Shown: positions 41,421-50,237 of the stretch, piece after piece
How positions within the stretch are numbered: position 1 is the first letter of the stretch
How the letters are laid out: the number at the start of each line of letters is the position of its first letter
NCBI GenBank assembly: GCA_963668115.1
Contig: OY764147.1
Span: forward strand, 2,604,001 to 2,668,000
From: Plut-88900 sp963668115
Lineage (GTDB): Bacteria; Chloroflexota; Dehalococcoidia; Plut-88900
Reading direction: 5' to 3'
DNA length: 64,000 bases
Translations under genes and position numbers: made by a program
The notes under the pieces: model-generated
The model's database searches: none
Told to the model about the DNA's origin: nothing
The model's input: only the letters and a program-made list of their open reading frames with translations

Positions 41421-42725
41421 CTAGTAAAGCCTTCCCATTAGCCTGGTCTTTCCGGCGGGGTTGCTGGCGCCGTACAACTGCCGGGCCTCTACTTCGAGCT
41501 CACCCGCCGCTGCCTGGTCGCCGTAGAGGACCCGGGCACCGCCTATGACCCTGTCCACGGCGGGAAGCCTGACCTTTTGGTGGCTGTCGCCGGCTATGAC
41601 GAGGGCGTCGGCTTCGGAGACCCAGTGGGTGAAGCCCGGGTCTCTCTTTTCTGCGGTCATGTCGCCCACAGCGAGGGCCGTGCTGATGCCGGCCTCCTCG
41701 CATATGCGGCAAATCATCATCATTTCCACGCTGCCGTGCCCCTCGCTGATTGGGGATATTATCGCAGCGTCGGCGCCCAGCATCTTTGCCATCCTTACCA
41801 CGCTTCCCGCCTCGCGTTCCTTGTCCTCAAGGGTGTAGGGGAAGGATGAGAAGAAGATTATTCCTCGAAAGTCCAGGTCGACTCCGTGCCGGGAGTAAAG
41901 CTCCTCCACCACGGCGTTCTGCTGGTAAGTATAGGTGGAGTCCCGGAAGTTCGCCGCCAGCAGGAACCCGGAGTTGACCACCGCGCCGTCCATCAGCTCG
42001 TTGGGGTGCAGGGGGACGGCCCAGGCCCGGGTGGTGGCGGATGAACCGTACAGGCTGGCCCCGCTGCAGCAGAGGTACACGACGCCCGGCAAGGCGGGGT
42101 CGGCAGGGCTTAACTCATAGGTTTGGGAGTAGTCGGGGGTCAAGCCTATCGTCTTTCCGGCGAGGTATCTCGCAACTCTCAGGCAAAGGTCTCGGGTTGC
42201 TTCCATTCTCAGGTTAGCTTCAGGGGTCCGGTTGTCCACTTCGAACTGTTGCCGGCCCGCATGTGTAATCTCCTCGTCCACAGACCTTGGGATGAAGTGA
42301 AGGACAATATTCACCGTATCGGAAAACGGTGAATATGCCGCCCCCTCTCCCGACATGTCGATTATAGCCTCCCGCGCGTACCAGTATTCCTCACCTGTGA
42401 AGGGCTCGGCCGTTCCGACCACAGCCATCCCCGCCAGCCTATTGGTCGTGCCACAGCCCACCTGGGTCGGAGGGCCCAGACGGCCCGGAAACACCGTTCC
42501 CGATCCCGAAATCTTGTCCCTCGGCTCCACCACGTCTATTGCGTTGACTATGCGAACGCTCTCTCCGGGCCTTGCCACCTCCACCTTCACGTCCTGGATG
42601 TATGGGTTGGGCAATAGCCGGTCCTTGAGTTCGGTCACGTTGACGAACAGGGTCTTCCCTTCAAGTCGAGTCTCGGGGGAGAACACCACGTCGTCGACCT
42701 GGAAGGAGGCGAGTTCGAGCCGCAT
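41421..42725 (-). CDS. GrdE/PrdA-like reductase component B family protein, copy 1
   Basis: Protein of 434 aa in the glycine/sarcosine/betaine reductase component B (GrdE, also D-proline reductase PrdA) family. Landmarks: EVARPGESVRIVNAIDVVEP (about residue 49), YAREAIIDMSGEGAAYSPFS (about 116), HPNELMDGAVVNSGFLLAAN (about 241) and EELYSRHGVDLDFRGIIFF. In known systems the proprotein is cut to form a pyruvoyl group and acts with a selenoprotein; no such partner is here. This copy has Ser in RDSTY where copies 2 and 3 have Cys. It is very similar to copy 2, so duplication is recent. The exact reaction is unknown. Confidence 0.82.
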   Translation of the reverse strand: MRLELASFQVDDVVFSPETRLEGKTLFVNVTELKDRLLPNPYIQDVKVEVARPGESVRIVNAIDVVEPRDKISGSGTVFPGRLGPPTQVGCGTTNRLAGMAVVGTAEPFTGEEYWYAREAIIDMSGEGAAYSPFSDTVNIVLHFIPRSVDEEITHAGRQQFEVDNRTPEANLRMEATRDLCLRVARYLAGKTIGLTPDYSQTYELSPADPALPGVVYLCCSGASLYGSSATTRAWAVPLHPNELMDGAVVNSGFLLAANFRDSTYTYQQNAVVEELYSRHGVDLDFRGIIFFSSFPYTLEDKEREAGSVVRMAKMLGADAAIISPISEGHGSVEMMMICRICEEAGISTALAVGDMTAEKRDPGFTHWVSEADALVIAGDSHQKVRLPAVDRVIGGARVLYGDQAAAGELEVEARQLYGASNPAGKTRLMGRLY

Positions 42726-42738
42726 TTCATATGTCCGG

Positions 42739-44046
42739 TCAGTACAGCCGCCCGAAGAGCCTTGTGGGCGCCGCCGGGTTGCTGGCCCCGAGCATCTGCC
42801 GGGCCTCGACCTCTATCTCTCCCGCCGCTTCCTGGTCCCCGTGCAGCACCCGGTGGCCGCCAATGACCCTTTCGACGGCGGGAAGGGCCAGCCTGGTGTG
42901 GCTGTCTCCGGCGAAGACCAGGGCGTCGGCCTGGGGGACCCAGTGGGTGAAGCCGGGGTCTCCCTCGTTTGCCGTCATCTCTCCTGCGCCGATGGCGGTG
43001 CTGATTCCCGCCTCTTCGCACAGGCGGCAGATCATCATGGTCTCCACGCTGGGGTGGCCGTCGCTGAGAGGGGCGATGATCGCGGCGTCGGCGCCCAGCA
43101 TTTTGGCCGTCCTTACCGTGCTCCCCGCCTCCAGCTCCTTCTCTTCCAGCGTGTAGGGGAAGGCCGAATAGAAGAGGACGCCCCGGAAGTTGAGGTCGAC
43201 GCCGTGCCGCGAGTACAACTCCTCCACAACGGCGTTTCGTTGGTAGGCGTAGGTGCAGTCGCGGAAGTTGGCGGCAATCAGGAAGCCGAAGTTCACAACG
43301 GCGCCGTCCATCATCTCGTTGGGATGCAACGGGACCACCCACTTCCTGGTTGTTGAAAATGAGCCGTAGATGCTGGCGGACAGGCTCTTGCAGAGGTAGA
43401 CGACGCCGGGAAGGGAGGGGTCCGCGGGCCCGAGCGCGTAGGTGCGGGTATGGTGAGGGGTAAGGCCTTTTGTCTTTGAGGCGAGGAAGCGGGCGGCCTT
43501 CAGGGTGAGGTGTCGGGTGGCCTTCATGCGGTTCTCGGCATCTCGGGTGCGGGTGTCTACCACGAACTGTTTACGCCTTGCCGGGTCAAGCTCCTCTCCA
43601 CCGGCTGTCGGGATGAAGTGGAGGACGAGGTTGACGGTCTCCGAGAAGGGCGAGTAGGCAGCTCCCGCCCCCGACATGTCGATTATGGCCTCCCTAGCGT
43701 ACCAGTACTCCTCACCGACGAAGGGCTCCGCGGTGCCGACCACTGCCATACCCGCGAGCCTGTTGGTGGTGCCACTTCCCGCCTGCGTCGGCGGGCCGAG
43801 GCGGCCCGGGAACACGGTTTCGGGGCCCGTCACCTTGTCCCGAGGCTCCACGACATCAATGGCATTGACTATGCGGGCGTTTTCCCCGGGCCTGGCGACG
43901 TCGATGCGGATGTCCTCAATAAAGGGGTCGGGGAGGAGGTGATCTTTGAGCTCGCCCTCGTTGATGTAGAGGATGGTGCCGGAGAGGCGGGTCTCGGGGG
44001 CGAGGACGATGTCATCTACCTGGAAGGATGCCAGTTCAAGTTTCAT
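42739..44046 (-). CDS. GrdE/PrdA-like reductase component B family protein, copy 2
   Basis: Protein of 435 aa, closest to copy 1. Shared landmarks: DVARPGENARIVNAIDVVEP, VGEEYWYAREAIIDMSGAGA, HPNEMMDGAVVNFGFLIAAN at residues 241-260, RDCTY with Cys264, and MLGADAAIIAPLSDGHPSVE. An IGG motif and a short Gly/Asp segment precede the conserved C-terminal VEARQMLGASNPAAPTRLFG. The gap to copy 1 is 13 bases and to copy 3 is 11 bases, so the three are one operon. In canonical systems there is one alpha-type subunit, so tandem triplication suggests a hetero-oligomer or a set of differing specificities. Confidence 0.82.
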   Translation of the reverse strand: MKLELASFQVDDIVLAPETRLSGTILYINEGELKDHLLPDPFIEDIRIDVARPGENARIVNAIDVVEPRDKVTGPETVFPGRLGPPTQAGSGTTNRLAGMAVVGTAEPFVGEEYWYAREAIIDMSGAGAAYSPFSETVNLVLHFIPTAGGEELDPARRKQFVVDTRTRDAENRMKATRHLTLKAARFLASKTKGLTPHHTRTYALGPADPSLPGVVYLCKSLSASIYGSFSTTRKWVVPLHPNEMMDGAVVNFGFLIAANFRDCTYAYQRNAVVEELYSRHGVDLNFRGVLFYSAFPYTLEEKELEAGSTVRTAKMLGADAAIIAPLSDGHPSVETMMICRLCEEAGISTAIGAGEMTANEGDPGFTHWVPQADALVFAGDSHTRLALPAVERVIGGHRVLHGDQEAAGEIEVEARQMLGASNPAAPTRLFGRLY

Positions 44047-44057
44047 CCGAACCCTCT

Positions 44058-45356
44058 CTAGTAAAGCGCCGGCGCGAGCCTTGTCGGGCCCATGGGGGCG
44101 GAGAGGCCGTACAGGTGCCGCACCTCAATTTCCAGTTCGGAGTCGGCCCGACCCATGTCGTTCAGGAGGTCCGTGCCGCCGATGACTTTATTCACAGCGG
44201 GGAGCTTTATCGTTTCACGGTCGTTGCCGGAGGTCACCAGGGCGTCGGCCTCGGGCACCCAGTGGTTCAGGCCCGGCTCCCCCGCCCCAGGCACCAGTTG
44301 CGACACGCCGACCGAAACCCTTATCCCCGAACGCTCGCACTTCTGGCAGACCATCATAAAGGCGACGCCGCTGTGCCCACTTCGGAACGGGGAGACGATG
44401 GCGGCGTCCGCCCCGAGCATGTGGGCCAGCTTGACCGCGCTGTCGCTCTCGGTTTCCTTCAACTCCATGGTCGACCCGAATCCCGAAAAGAAGACCACCC
44501 CCACGAATTCAAGGTCCTTGCCGTGCCTGTCATAGAGCTCATGGATGATACTGTTGTTCTGGTGGAAATAGGTGCAGTCCCTGATGGCGGGCTCCACGAA
44601 CCGGGTGGAGAGCACCAGGGCGCCGTCCATGATCTCGTTGGGGTGGAGCAGCATGGCGTGGTCGTAGGTGAAGTCGGACCAGCCGTAGAGCGCCGCCCCG
44701 GTGTTGTGGTGAATGTAGGCCACCTTTGGCAGAGACTCGTCGACGGGTTCGAGTTCGTAGATGGAAACTTCGTCGGGTTGCGCGTCTCGGGCGATGCGGG
44801 CCAGGTACTCGGCGGCACGCACGGTCAAGAGACGTGACGCTTCGATGGCGCGCCTGGCGTCGTCGTCCCAGGCGTCGACGCCAAAGTTGGTCTTTTCTCG
44901 TTCGTCGGTCCTCGCTCCTTGCACGAACTTCACAACAACGTTCACCGTTTTGGAGAACGGGCACAAGTCGGCGCCCGGCCCCGACATTTCTATAACCGCT
45001 TCACGGAAGGCCCAGTGATCCTCTCCGGCAAAGGGTTCAGCTGCGCCCACCACGGCCACCCCACCCAGGCGCAGAGACCTGCCTTCGCCAGCGCCCAGGG
45101 GTGGGCCCAGGAGGCCGGGGAAAACGCGTCCGGGGCCCGGCGCCTTGGCCCGTGGCTCGACTACGTCCAGGGCGTGGACTATCCGCACCGACTCTCCCGG
45201 CCTTGCTATTTCCACATCCAGGGCCTCGAAGGGGGAGACTTCGGATAGGTGGTCCAGCAGAGCAGCCTTATTTACATGGAGGACACCATTGACCAGCCCA
45301 TCGGAGTCGGAGAAGACCACATCCTTGATGTCATAGGAGGCCAGTTCCAGGCGCAT
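44058..45356 (-). CDS. GrdE/PrdA-like reductase component B family protein, copy 3 (first in operon)
   Basis: Most divergent of the three copies (432 aa), first in the operon. Landmarks: EIARPGESVRIVHALDVVEP, FREAVIEMSGPGADLCPFSK, LLHPNEIMDGALVLSTRFVE, RDCTYFHQNNSIIHELYDRH and MLGADAAIVSPFRSGHSGVA. A C-x-x-C pair (VCQKCERSGI) matches ICRLCEEAGI and ICRICEEAGI in the others, so all three keep two cysteines there. Start ATG at 45356 is chosen to match the MRLEL start of the other copies; a GTG lies 9 bases upstream. An extended -10 precedes it at 45409. Confidence 0.82.
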   Translation of the reverse strand: MRLELASYDIKDVVFSDSDGLVNGVLHVNKAALLDHLSEVSPFEALDVEIARPGESVRIVHALDVVEPRAKAPGPGRVFPGLLGPPLGAGEGRSLRLGGVAVVGAAEPFAGEDHWAFREAVIEMSGPGADLCPFSKTVNVVVKFVQGARTDEREKTNFGVDAWDDDARRAIEASRLLTVRAAEYLARIARDAQPDEVSIYELEPVDESLPKVAYIHHNTGAALYGWSDFTYDHAMLLHPNEIMDGALVLSTRFVEPAIRDCTYFHQNNSIIHELYDRHGKDLEFVGVVFFSGFGSTMELKETESDSAVKLAHMLGADAAIVSPFRSGHSGVAFMMVCQKCERSGIRVSVGVSQLVPGAGEPGLNHWVPEADALVTSGNDRETIKLPAVNKVIGGTDLLNDMGRADSELEIEVRHLYGLSAPMGPTRLAPALY

Positions 45357-45403
45357 AAAGCTCACTCTGGGGTGTCGGGGCCGCTAGGGGGATTTGGCCG
45401 CGG

Positions 45404-45412
45404 ATTATAGCA
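45404..45412 (-). promoter_or_regulatory. Extended -10 of the GrdE-like operon
   Basis: Minus-strand TGC-TATAAT (hexamer 45409-45404). The predicted leader to the ATG at 45356 is about 40 bases. It faces a plus-strand promoter at 45434, forming a divergent control region. Confidence 0.6.
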
Positions 45413-45433
45413 TGCAAGGCGTCATTCTCTCGT

Positions 45434-45463
45434 TGACAGTCCCCTTGGCCCGTGGCTAAGATT
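45434..45463 (+). promoter_or_regulatory. Promoter of the rightward CoA-transferase operon
   Basis: TTGACA (45434-45439), 18-base spacer, TAAGAT (45458-45463). The leader to the ATG at 45536 would be about 66 bases. It is divergent from the GrdE-like operon promoter, with only 24 bases between the two core elements, so a shared regulator could control both. Confidence 0.5.
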
Positions 45464-45535
45464 GTCCCCGCCGACGAGACCCCTAGATGCAATACATGTT
45501 GCCTCCAAAACATACATTCCCCACGATTGCCAGCC

Positions 45536-46750
45536 ATGTTTGACCAAGCCCTGGAGGGCGTCAAAGTCCTCGACCTTACCCAGTACATAGCAGGGCCCTT
45601 CTGCACCAAGCTAATGGCCGACTACGGAGCGGACGTAATAAAGGTCGAGCGGCCGGACGGCGGAGACCCGGCGCGCCATCTCGGGCCCTTCCACGAGGGC
45701 GACGCCCACCACGAAAAGAGCGGCCTGTTCCTGCAACTCAATACGAACAAGAGGAGCGTCACCCTCAACCTCAAGGTGCCCTCCGGCAGGTTCATCCTCC
45801 ATGAGCTGGTCAAGGAGGCTGACATCCTGGTCGAGAACTACGCCCCCGGGGTGATGGACGCCTGGGGCCTGGGTTACGACGCCCTTGCCGAGATCAATCC
45901 CCGTCTGGTGATGACCTCCATCAGCAACTTCGGGCAGACGGGGCCTTACCGGGACTACAAGGCGTCGGAGCTGGTGCTGTTCGGGATGGGGGGCGAGATG
46001 CACTCGATTGGGATGGAGGGTCGGGAGCCGCTGAAGCAGGGAGGCAACGTCGCCCAGTACGAGGCCGGCGCCGCCGCCGCTACTGCCACGATGGGCGCCC
46101 TGTGGGCTGCCGACCGGGACGACGAGGGGCAGCACCTGGACATCTCCATCTTCGAGACGCAGCTGGGCGGGGTCGACCGCCGGCATGCGGCGCTCATGGC
46201 CTACGCTTACTCCGGCCGCATCAGCGTCCAGCAGGCGGGATGGCTGGGCCCGACCTTCGCCTCGGGCACCCTGCCCTGCGCGGACGGCTACATAGAAATG
46301 GCCGGGGGCGGCCACCTGTTCCCCCGGGTTATCAAGATGCTGGGTAACCCCGAGTTCCTCCAGGACCCCAAGTGGCTGGAGCCCGGCGCGGGCGCCGACC
46401 CCCAGCTACAGGAAGAGCTCAACGAGTTCTTCATACCCTGGCTCATGGAACGTACAAAGCGGGAAATCTGGGAGGAGGGTCAAAAAGCGCGAGTACTCTG
46501 CGGCCCCCTTTACTCGATGAGCGATCTGCTCGAGGACCCGCAGTTTGTCGGGCGGGGGTTCTGGCCTAAGCTCGAGCATCCCCACACCGGCCCGGTCTCC
46601 CATCCCGGGGCCCCGACCCGCATGGCCGAGACCCCCCGGCAGATGCGCCACCCCGCCCCCGAGCTGGGGCAGCACATCGAGGAGGTATACGGCCATCTCG
46701 GGTACAGCCGGGACGACCTAACCAGGCTCCGTGAGAGGGGAGTCATCTAG
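45536..46750 (+). CDS. CaiB/BaiF family CoA-transferase
   Basis: Type III CoA-transferase of 404 aa: ALEGVKVLDLTQYIAGPFCT, YGADVIKVERPDGGDPAR, TNKRSVTLNLKVPSGRFILH, ISNFGQTGPYRDYKASELVL, EGQHLDISIFETQLGG and PAPELGQHIEEVYGHLGYSR. The frame is open to 45452, but ATG at 45536 gives the normal N-terminus. First gene of the rightward arm; the next CoA-transferase starts 2 bases after its stop. Two unlike CoA-transferases back to back suggest either a heteromeric pair or two activation steps. Confidence 0.88.
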   Translation: MFDQALEGVKVLDLTQYIAGPFCTKLMADYGADVIKVERPDGGDPARHLGPFHEGDAHHEKSGLFLQLNTNKRSVTLNLKVPSGRFILHELVKEADILVENYAPGVMDAWGLGYDALAEINPRLVMTSISNFGQTGPYRDYKASELVLFGMGGEMHSIGMEGREPLKQGGNVAQYEAGAAAATATMGALWAADRDDEGQHLDISIFETQLGGVDRRHAALMAYAYSGRISVQQAGWLGPTFASGTLPCADGYIEMAGGGHLFPRVIKMLGNPEFLQDPKWLEPGAGADPQLQEELNEFFIPWLMERTKREIWEEGQKARVLCGPLYSMSDLLEDPQFVGRGFWPKLEHPHTGPVSHPGAPTRMAETPRQMRHPAPELGQHIEEVYGHLGYSRDDLTRLRERGVI

Positions 46751-46752
46751 CC

Positions 46753-48090
46753 ATGACCACCCTTACCAACGGAAAGACCGCCAAATCGACCAGGCTGCCC
46801 CTGGAGGGCATCCGGGTGCTTGACTTCTGCGTCGTCTGGGCCGGGCCCTTTGCCACGCAGCTCCTGGCAGACTTGGGCGCCGAGGTTATAAAGGTAGAGA
46901 ATATCCACCACTGGCAGCCCATGACCCGCGGCTTCGTCGCCCGGCCCAACAAGGACTCCCTGCCGGACCTGCCTCCCATGTTGGGCGGCTACCCGGACGG
47001 CGACCCCGGGCCCCGTCCCTGGAACCGGTGCCCGGGTTTCAACAACCTCTTCCGCAACAAGAAGAGCATGACCCTGGACCTGAGACAGCCGAAGGGCCGG
47101 GAGATGCTCGAACGGCTGGTCAAAGAGTGCGACATCTTCTACGAGAACAACGTCACGGAGACAATGGAGAAGCTGGACATCAGCTACGAATTCCTGAAGT
47201 CCATCCGCCCGGATATCATCATGATGCGCGTCCCTGCCTACGGAAGCGTCGGGCCGTACAGGAACTACCGGGCGCTGGGGGTGCACCTGGAGTCGGTGAT
47301 CGGGCACTCCCTGATACGAGGGTATCGGGACTCGGACCCGTCCACCAACAGCGCGATTTACATGGGGGACTACGCAGCGGGTGTCCAAGGGGCATTCACG
47401 GTCCTGGCCGCCCTGCACTACCGGAAGCGCACGGGCAAGGGGCAGCTCATTGAGCTGGCCCAAGCCGAGAACGCGGTCAACTTCCTGTCCGAGGCGGTGA
47501 TGGACTACACGCTGAACGGTCGGGTGCAGGGGACCCTGGGCAACCGCAACATGTTCGGATCGGCGCCCTGCGGGGCATTTCCGGCCAAGGGAGACAACAA
47601 CTGGATAAGCATCACCGTCTCCAACGACGCCGAGTGGCAGGGCCTGTGCGAAGCCATGGGCAATCCCGACTGGTGCAAGGACGAACGCTACTCCGACCAG
47701 TACGCCCGCTGGAAGAACGCCGATCAGCTGGAGGAAGAGCTTTCCCGCTGGACTGTTCAGTACGAAAAGTACGAGGCCTTTCGCCTCTTGCAAAGCCACG
47801 GTGTGCCCTCGGGGCCGGTGATGCACGCGGGAGACGCCCATTCCGACCCCCACCTGAAGGAGCGGGACTTCTTCAACCGCATCACCCACGCCGAGGCCGG
47901 GACTCACGACTACCCCGGCTTCATCTTCAACATGTCCCGCACCCCGCCGGTGGTGCGCAGCGCTCCCTGCCGTCTGGGAGAGCACAACGAATACGTCTAT
48001 AAGGAGATACTCAAAGTGTCCGACGAAGAATACGCACAGCTGGAGGCCGAGGGGCACATCGGGATGGACTTCGACCCCGAGATTCAATAA
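46753..48090 (+). CDS. CaiB/BaiF family CoA-transferase
   Basis: Type III CoA-transferase of 445 aa. LPLEGIRVLDFCVVWAGPFA, LGAEVIKVENIHHWQPMTRG, an insertion of about 35 residues rich in Pro/Gly (PGPRPWNRCPGFNNLFRNKK), MRVPAYGSVGPYRNYRALGV, GKGQLIELAQAENAVNFLSE and CRLGEHNEYVYKEIL are visible. The insert and the YTLNGRVQGTLGN block also occur in the protein at 37447, so these two form one subfamily. It is followed after 22 bases by a beta-hydroxyacid dehydrogenase. Confidence 0.88.
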   Translation: MTTLTNGKTAKSTRLPLEGIRVLDFCVVWAGPFATQLLADLGAEVIKVENIHHWQPMTRGFVARPNKDSLPDLPPMLGGYPDGDPGPRPWNRCPGFNNLFRNKKSMTLDLRQPKGREMLERLVKECDIFYENNVTETMEKLDISYEFLKSIRPDIIMMRVPAYGSVGPYRNYRALGVHLESVIGHSLIRGYRDSDPSTNSAIYMGDYAAGVQGAFTVLAALHYRKRTGKGQLIELAQAENAVNFLSEAVMDYTLNGRVQGTLGNRNMFGSAPCGAFPAKGDNNWISITVSNDAEWQGLCEAMGNPDWCKDERYSDQYARWKNADQLEEELSRWTVQYEKYEAFRLLQSHGVPSGPVMHAGDAHSDPHLKERDFFNRITHAEAGTHDYPGFIFNMSRTPPVVRSAPCRLGEHNEYVYKEILKVSDEEYAQLEAEGHIGMDFDPEIQ

Positions 48091-48112
48091 CCGACAACGC
48101 AAGGAGTAACAG

Positions 48113-49018
48113 ATGCCGGAGAAAGAAAGAGTCGGGTTTGTCGGGCTGGGGATCATGGGCAAGGCCCAGGCTGCGAACCTGTTGAAGGCCGGATTCCCCC
48201 TGACCGTATACAACAGGACCCGGAGCAAGGCCGAGGAACTGGGGAGCGAGGGGGCCACCGTCGCCGACACCCCCGCCGACGTCGCCCGGAACAGCGACAT
48301 CACCATAACCATGGTCAGCGACTCGCCGGACGTGGAGCAGGTGATTCTGGGCGAGGGCGGCCTGATCGAGGGTGCGGCGTCGGGTTCGGTGGTTATCGAC
48401 ATGAGCACGATTTCGCCGCAGGTCACCCAGGACATAACAAAGGCCCTGGGAGAGAAGGGTGTGAGCATGCTGGACGCCCCGGTGAGCGGGGGGTCGTGGG
48501 GGGCAATCCAGGGAACCCTGTCCATCATGGTGGGCGGTGACAAGCAGGTCTTCGACCGGTGCATGCCCGTCTTCGAGGCTATGGGCAAGACCATCATCTA
48601 CACCGGCGGCAACGGCATGGGCCAGGTGACCAAGCTGGTGAACCAGATCATCGTCGGGGGGACGCTGGCGGCGGTGTGCGAGGGCCTGGTCTTCGGGGCC
48701 AAGGCGGGCATCGACCTGGATCCGGTATTCGAGGCGGTGGCGGGAGGGGCGGCGGGATCGTGGCAGCTGCAGAACCTCGGGTCCCGGCTGCTCAAGCGGG
48801 ACTTCGACCCGGGATTCATGGTCAAGCTCATGCACAAGGACCTGCGCCTGATCACCGACGCCGGCCGGGAGATGCAGCTCCCCCTCCCCCTGACCAGCAT
48901 TATCCACCAGTTCTACCACGTCCTCCAGAACGAGGGCTACGGCGACGAGGGCACCCAGGCCTACGTCAAGGTGCTGGAGAAGCTGGGCGGAGTCGAGGCA
49001 CGGGGCCGGGAGGCTTGA
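48113..49018 (+). CDS. NAD(P)-dependent beta-hydroxyacid dehydrogenase (3-hydroxyisobutyrate/tartronate semialdehyde type)
   Basis: Dehydrogenase of 301 aa. The nucleotide motif is VGFVGLGIMGKAQAANLLK. The family substrate loop DAPVSGGSWGAIQGTLSIMV (about residue 122) and the catalytic Lys segment GNGMGQVTKLVNQ (about 170) are intact. Members reduce or oxidise 3-hydroxyisobutyrate, tartronate semialdehyde or related short hydroxyacids. In the operon it would handle a C3-C4 product of the CoA-transferase steps. ATG at 48113 follows AAGGAG. Confidence 0.9.
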   Translation: MPEKERVGFVGLGIMGKAQAANLLKAGFPLTVYNRTRSKAEELGSEGATVADTPADVARNSDITITMVSDSPDVEQVILGEGGLIEGAASGSVVIDMSTISPQVTQDITKALGEKGVSMLDAPVSGGSWGAIQGTLSIMVGGDKQVFDRCMPVFEAMGKTIIYTGGNGMGQVTKLVNQIIVGGTLAAVCEGLVFGAKAGIDLDPVFEAVAGGAAGSWQLQNLGSRLLKRDFDPGFMVKLMHKDLRLITDAGREMQLPLPLTSIIHQFYHVLQNEGYGDEGTQAYVKVLEKLGGVEARGREA

Positions 49019-49025
49019 TTTGAAG

Positions 49026-50054
49026 ATGCGCTTCGGGGTAGGGATGGGGGGAACGCTCACCACAAAGAACGTGGGGGAGCACGCCAGGGTTGTGGAGGAC
49101 AGTGGCTTTTCCTACCTCACGCTGGTCGACTCCCCGCCCAGGTCTCGGGACGTCCACATCATGATGGCCCTGGCCGCCATGGCCACCAGCCGGATCAGGA
49201 TCGGGCAGGGAGTCGTGGACCCGGTGACCATTCACCCCTCGGTCATCGCCAACATGACGGCCAGTATCAACGAGGTGTCGGACGGCCGGGCCTTCATAGG
49301 CCTGGGAACGGGCAACCCCATAGTCAAACATCGCAAGAAGGTCACCCATGCCGTCATGCGGGAGGCGGTCCACTTCATGCGAAAGTTCATGGCCGGGGAG
49401 GAAGCAGAATTCCAGGGAGTGAGGATGAAGTCGTTCTGGATAGGCGAACCCCTGCCCATATACCTGTCGGCGCACGGGCCCAAGACCATGCAGCTGGCCG
49501 GTGAGATAGCAGACGGCCTGATCTCGCTCTGCGTAGACCCGGTCTACGTCGAATGGGAATTGAAGCAGCTTCGCAAGGGCGCCGAGCGGGCGGGTCGGGA
49601 CGCAGCGAAGATCGACACCTGGGCCCGCACCATGCTATATGTCGCCGATTCCAAGGAGGCGGCGCGTCGGGAGACCTCCGCATACCCCTCCAGCTACGCC
49701 GACCTCTGCGATATGCTGGAGAGGGATGACGAAGACGTGGCAGAGCTGAGGGAGGCCCTGGAGGCCAACGAGCCGGGCTCCGTGCAGGCGCTTATCAACG
49801 ACTCCCGGGCCTTCGCCAATGCCCTTGACCCCGACGTCGCCGAGAGGGTGGACGTGCCCCACTCCAAGGTTGTCTCGCAGAGGCTAATCGACTTCTACCA
49901 CATATCGGGCCCTCCGTCAGAGATGTGCGAAAAGATAGAGAGGCTGGGGGAGCTGGGGATCAAGACCATGTCCATGACCGCCTATACGCTGATCGACAAG
50001 ATGGGGATGTTCCGGAAGGTGGGGGAGCAGATTATTCCGCGATTCTCCCAGTAG
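49026..50054 (+). CDS. LLM-class flavin (F420/FMN) oxidoreductase
   Basis: Luciferase-like TIM-barrel oxidoreductase of 342 aa: MRFGVGMGGTLTTKNVGEHA, IRIGQGVVDPVTIHPSVIAN, GRAFIGLGTGNPIVK and LPIYLSAHGPKTMQLAGEIA. The last block is typical of F420-dependent methylenetetrahydromethanopterin-reductase-like members. It could oxidise or mono-oxygenate the pathway substrate; the cofactor cannot be settled by eye. Start is either TTG at 49020 or ATG at 49026; GGGAGG at 49008-49013 suits the first better, while ATG is the stronger codon. Last enzyme of the rightward operon. Confidence 0.86.
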   Translation: MRFGVGMGGTLTTKNVGEHARVVEDSGFSYLTLVDSPPRSRDVHIMMALAAMATSRIRIGQGVVDPVTIHPSVIANMTASINEVSDGRAFIGLGTGNPIVKHRKKVTHAVMREAVHFMRKFMAGEEAEFQGVRMKSFWIGEPLPIYLSAHGPKTMQLAGEIADGLISLCVDPVYVEWELKQLRKGAERAGRDAAKIDTWARTMLYVADSKEAARRETSAYPSSYADLCDMLERDDEDVAELREALEANEPGSVQALINDSRAFANALDPDVAERVDVPHSKVVSQRLIDFYHISGPPSEMCEKIERLGELGIKTMSMTAYTLIDKMGMFRKVGEQIIPRFSQ

Positions 50055-50237
50055 GGCAGGTAGGGACGGGGGCAACTTGACAGCCTCCAACCCTCGCCTC
50101 TATCCTAGCTCCACCCTAGCGGGTCTTGCGGCGGTCACGCCGCCGATGAGGTGGAGAGTCCCGTCGCAGGCATCCCGTTTACCCCAGTCCCAATCGGCGT
50201 TCATCAGAGTCCAACCAGTGAACCAGGAGGGTCTCGT

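Noticed and set aside
42355..43356. 333-codon plus-strand frame over the GrdE-like genes
   Set aside because: Antisense shadow of two strongly supported minus-strand genes; low-complexity composition and no recognisable motif.
41421..45356. Selenocysteine (in-frame UGA) in the GrdE-like genes
   Set aside because: All three frames are uninterrupted and of normal length; no in-frame UGA or SECIS-like site was needed or seen.
46747..48597. 616-codon minus-strand frame
   Set aside because: Antisense of a CoA-transferase and a dehydrogenase, both with clear motifs.
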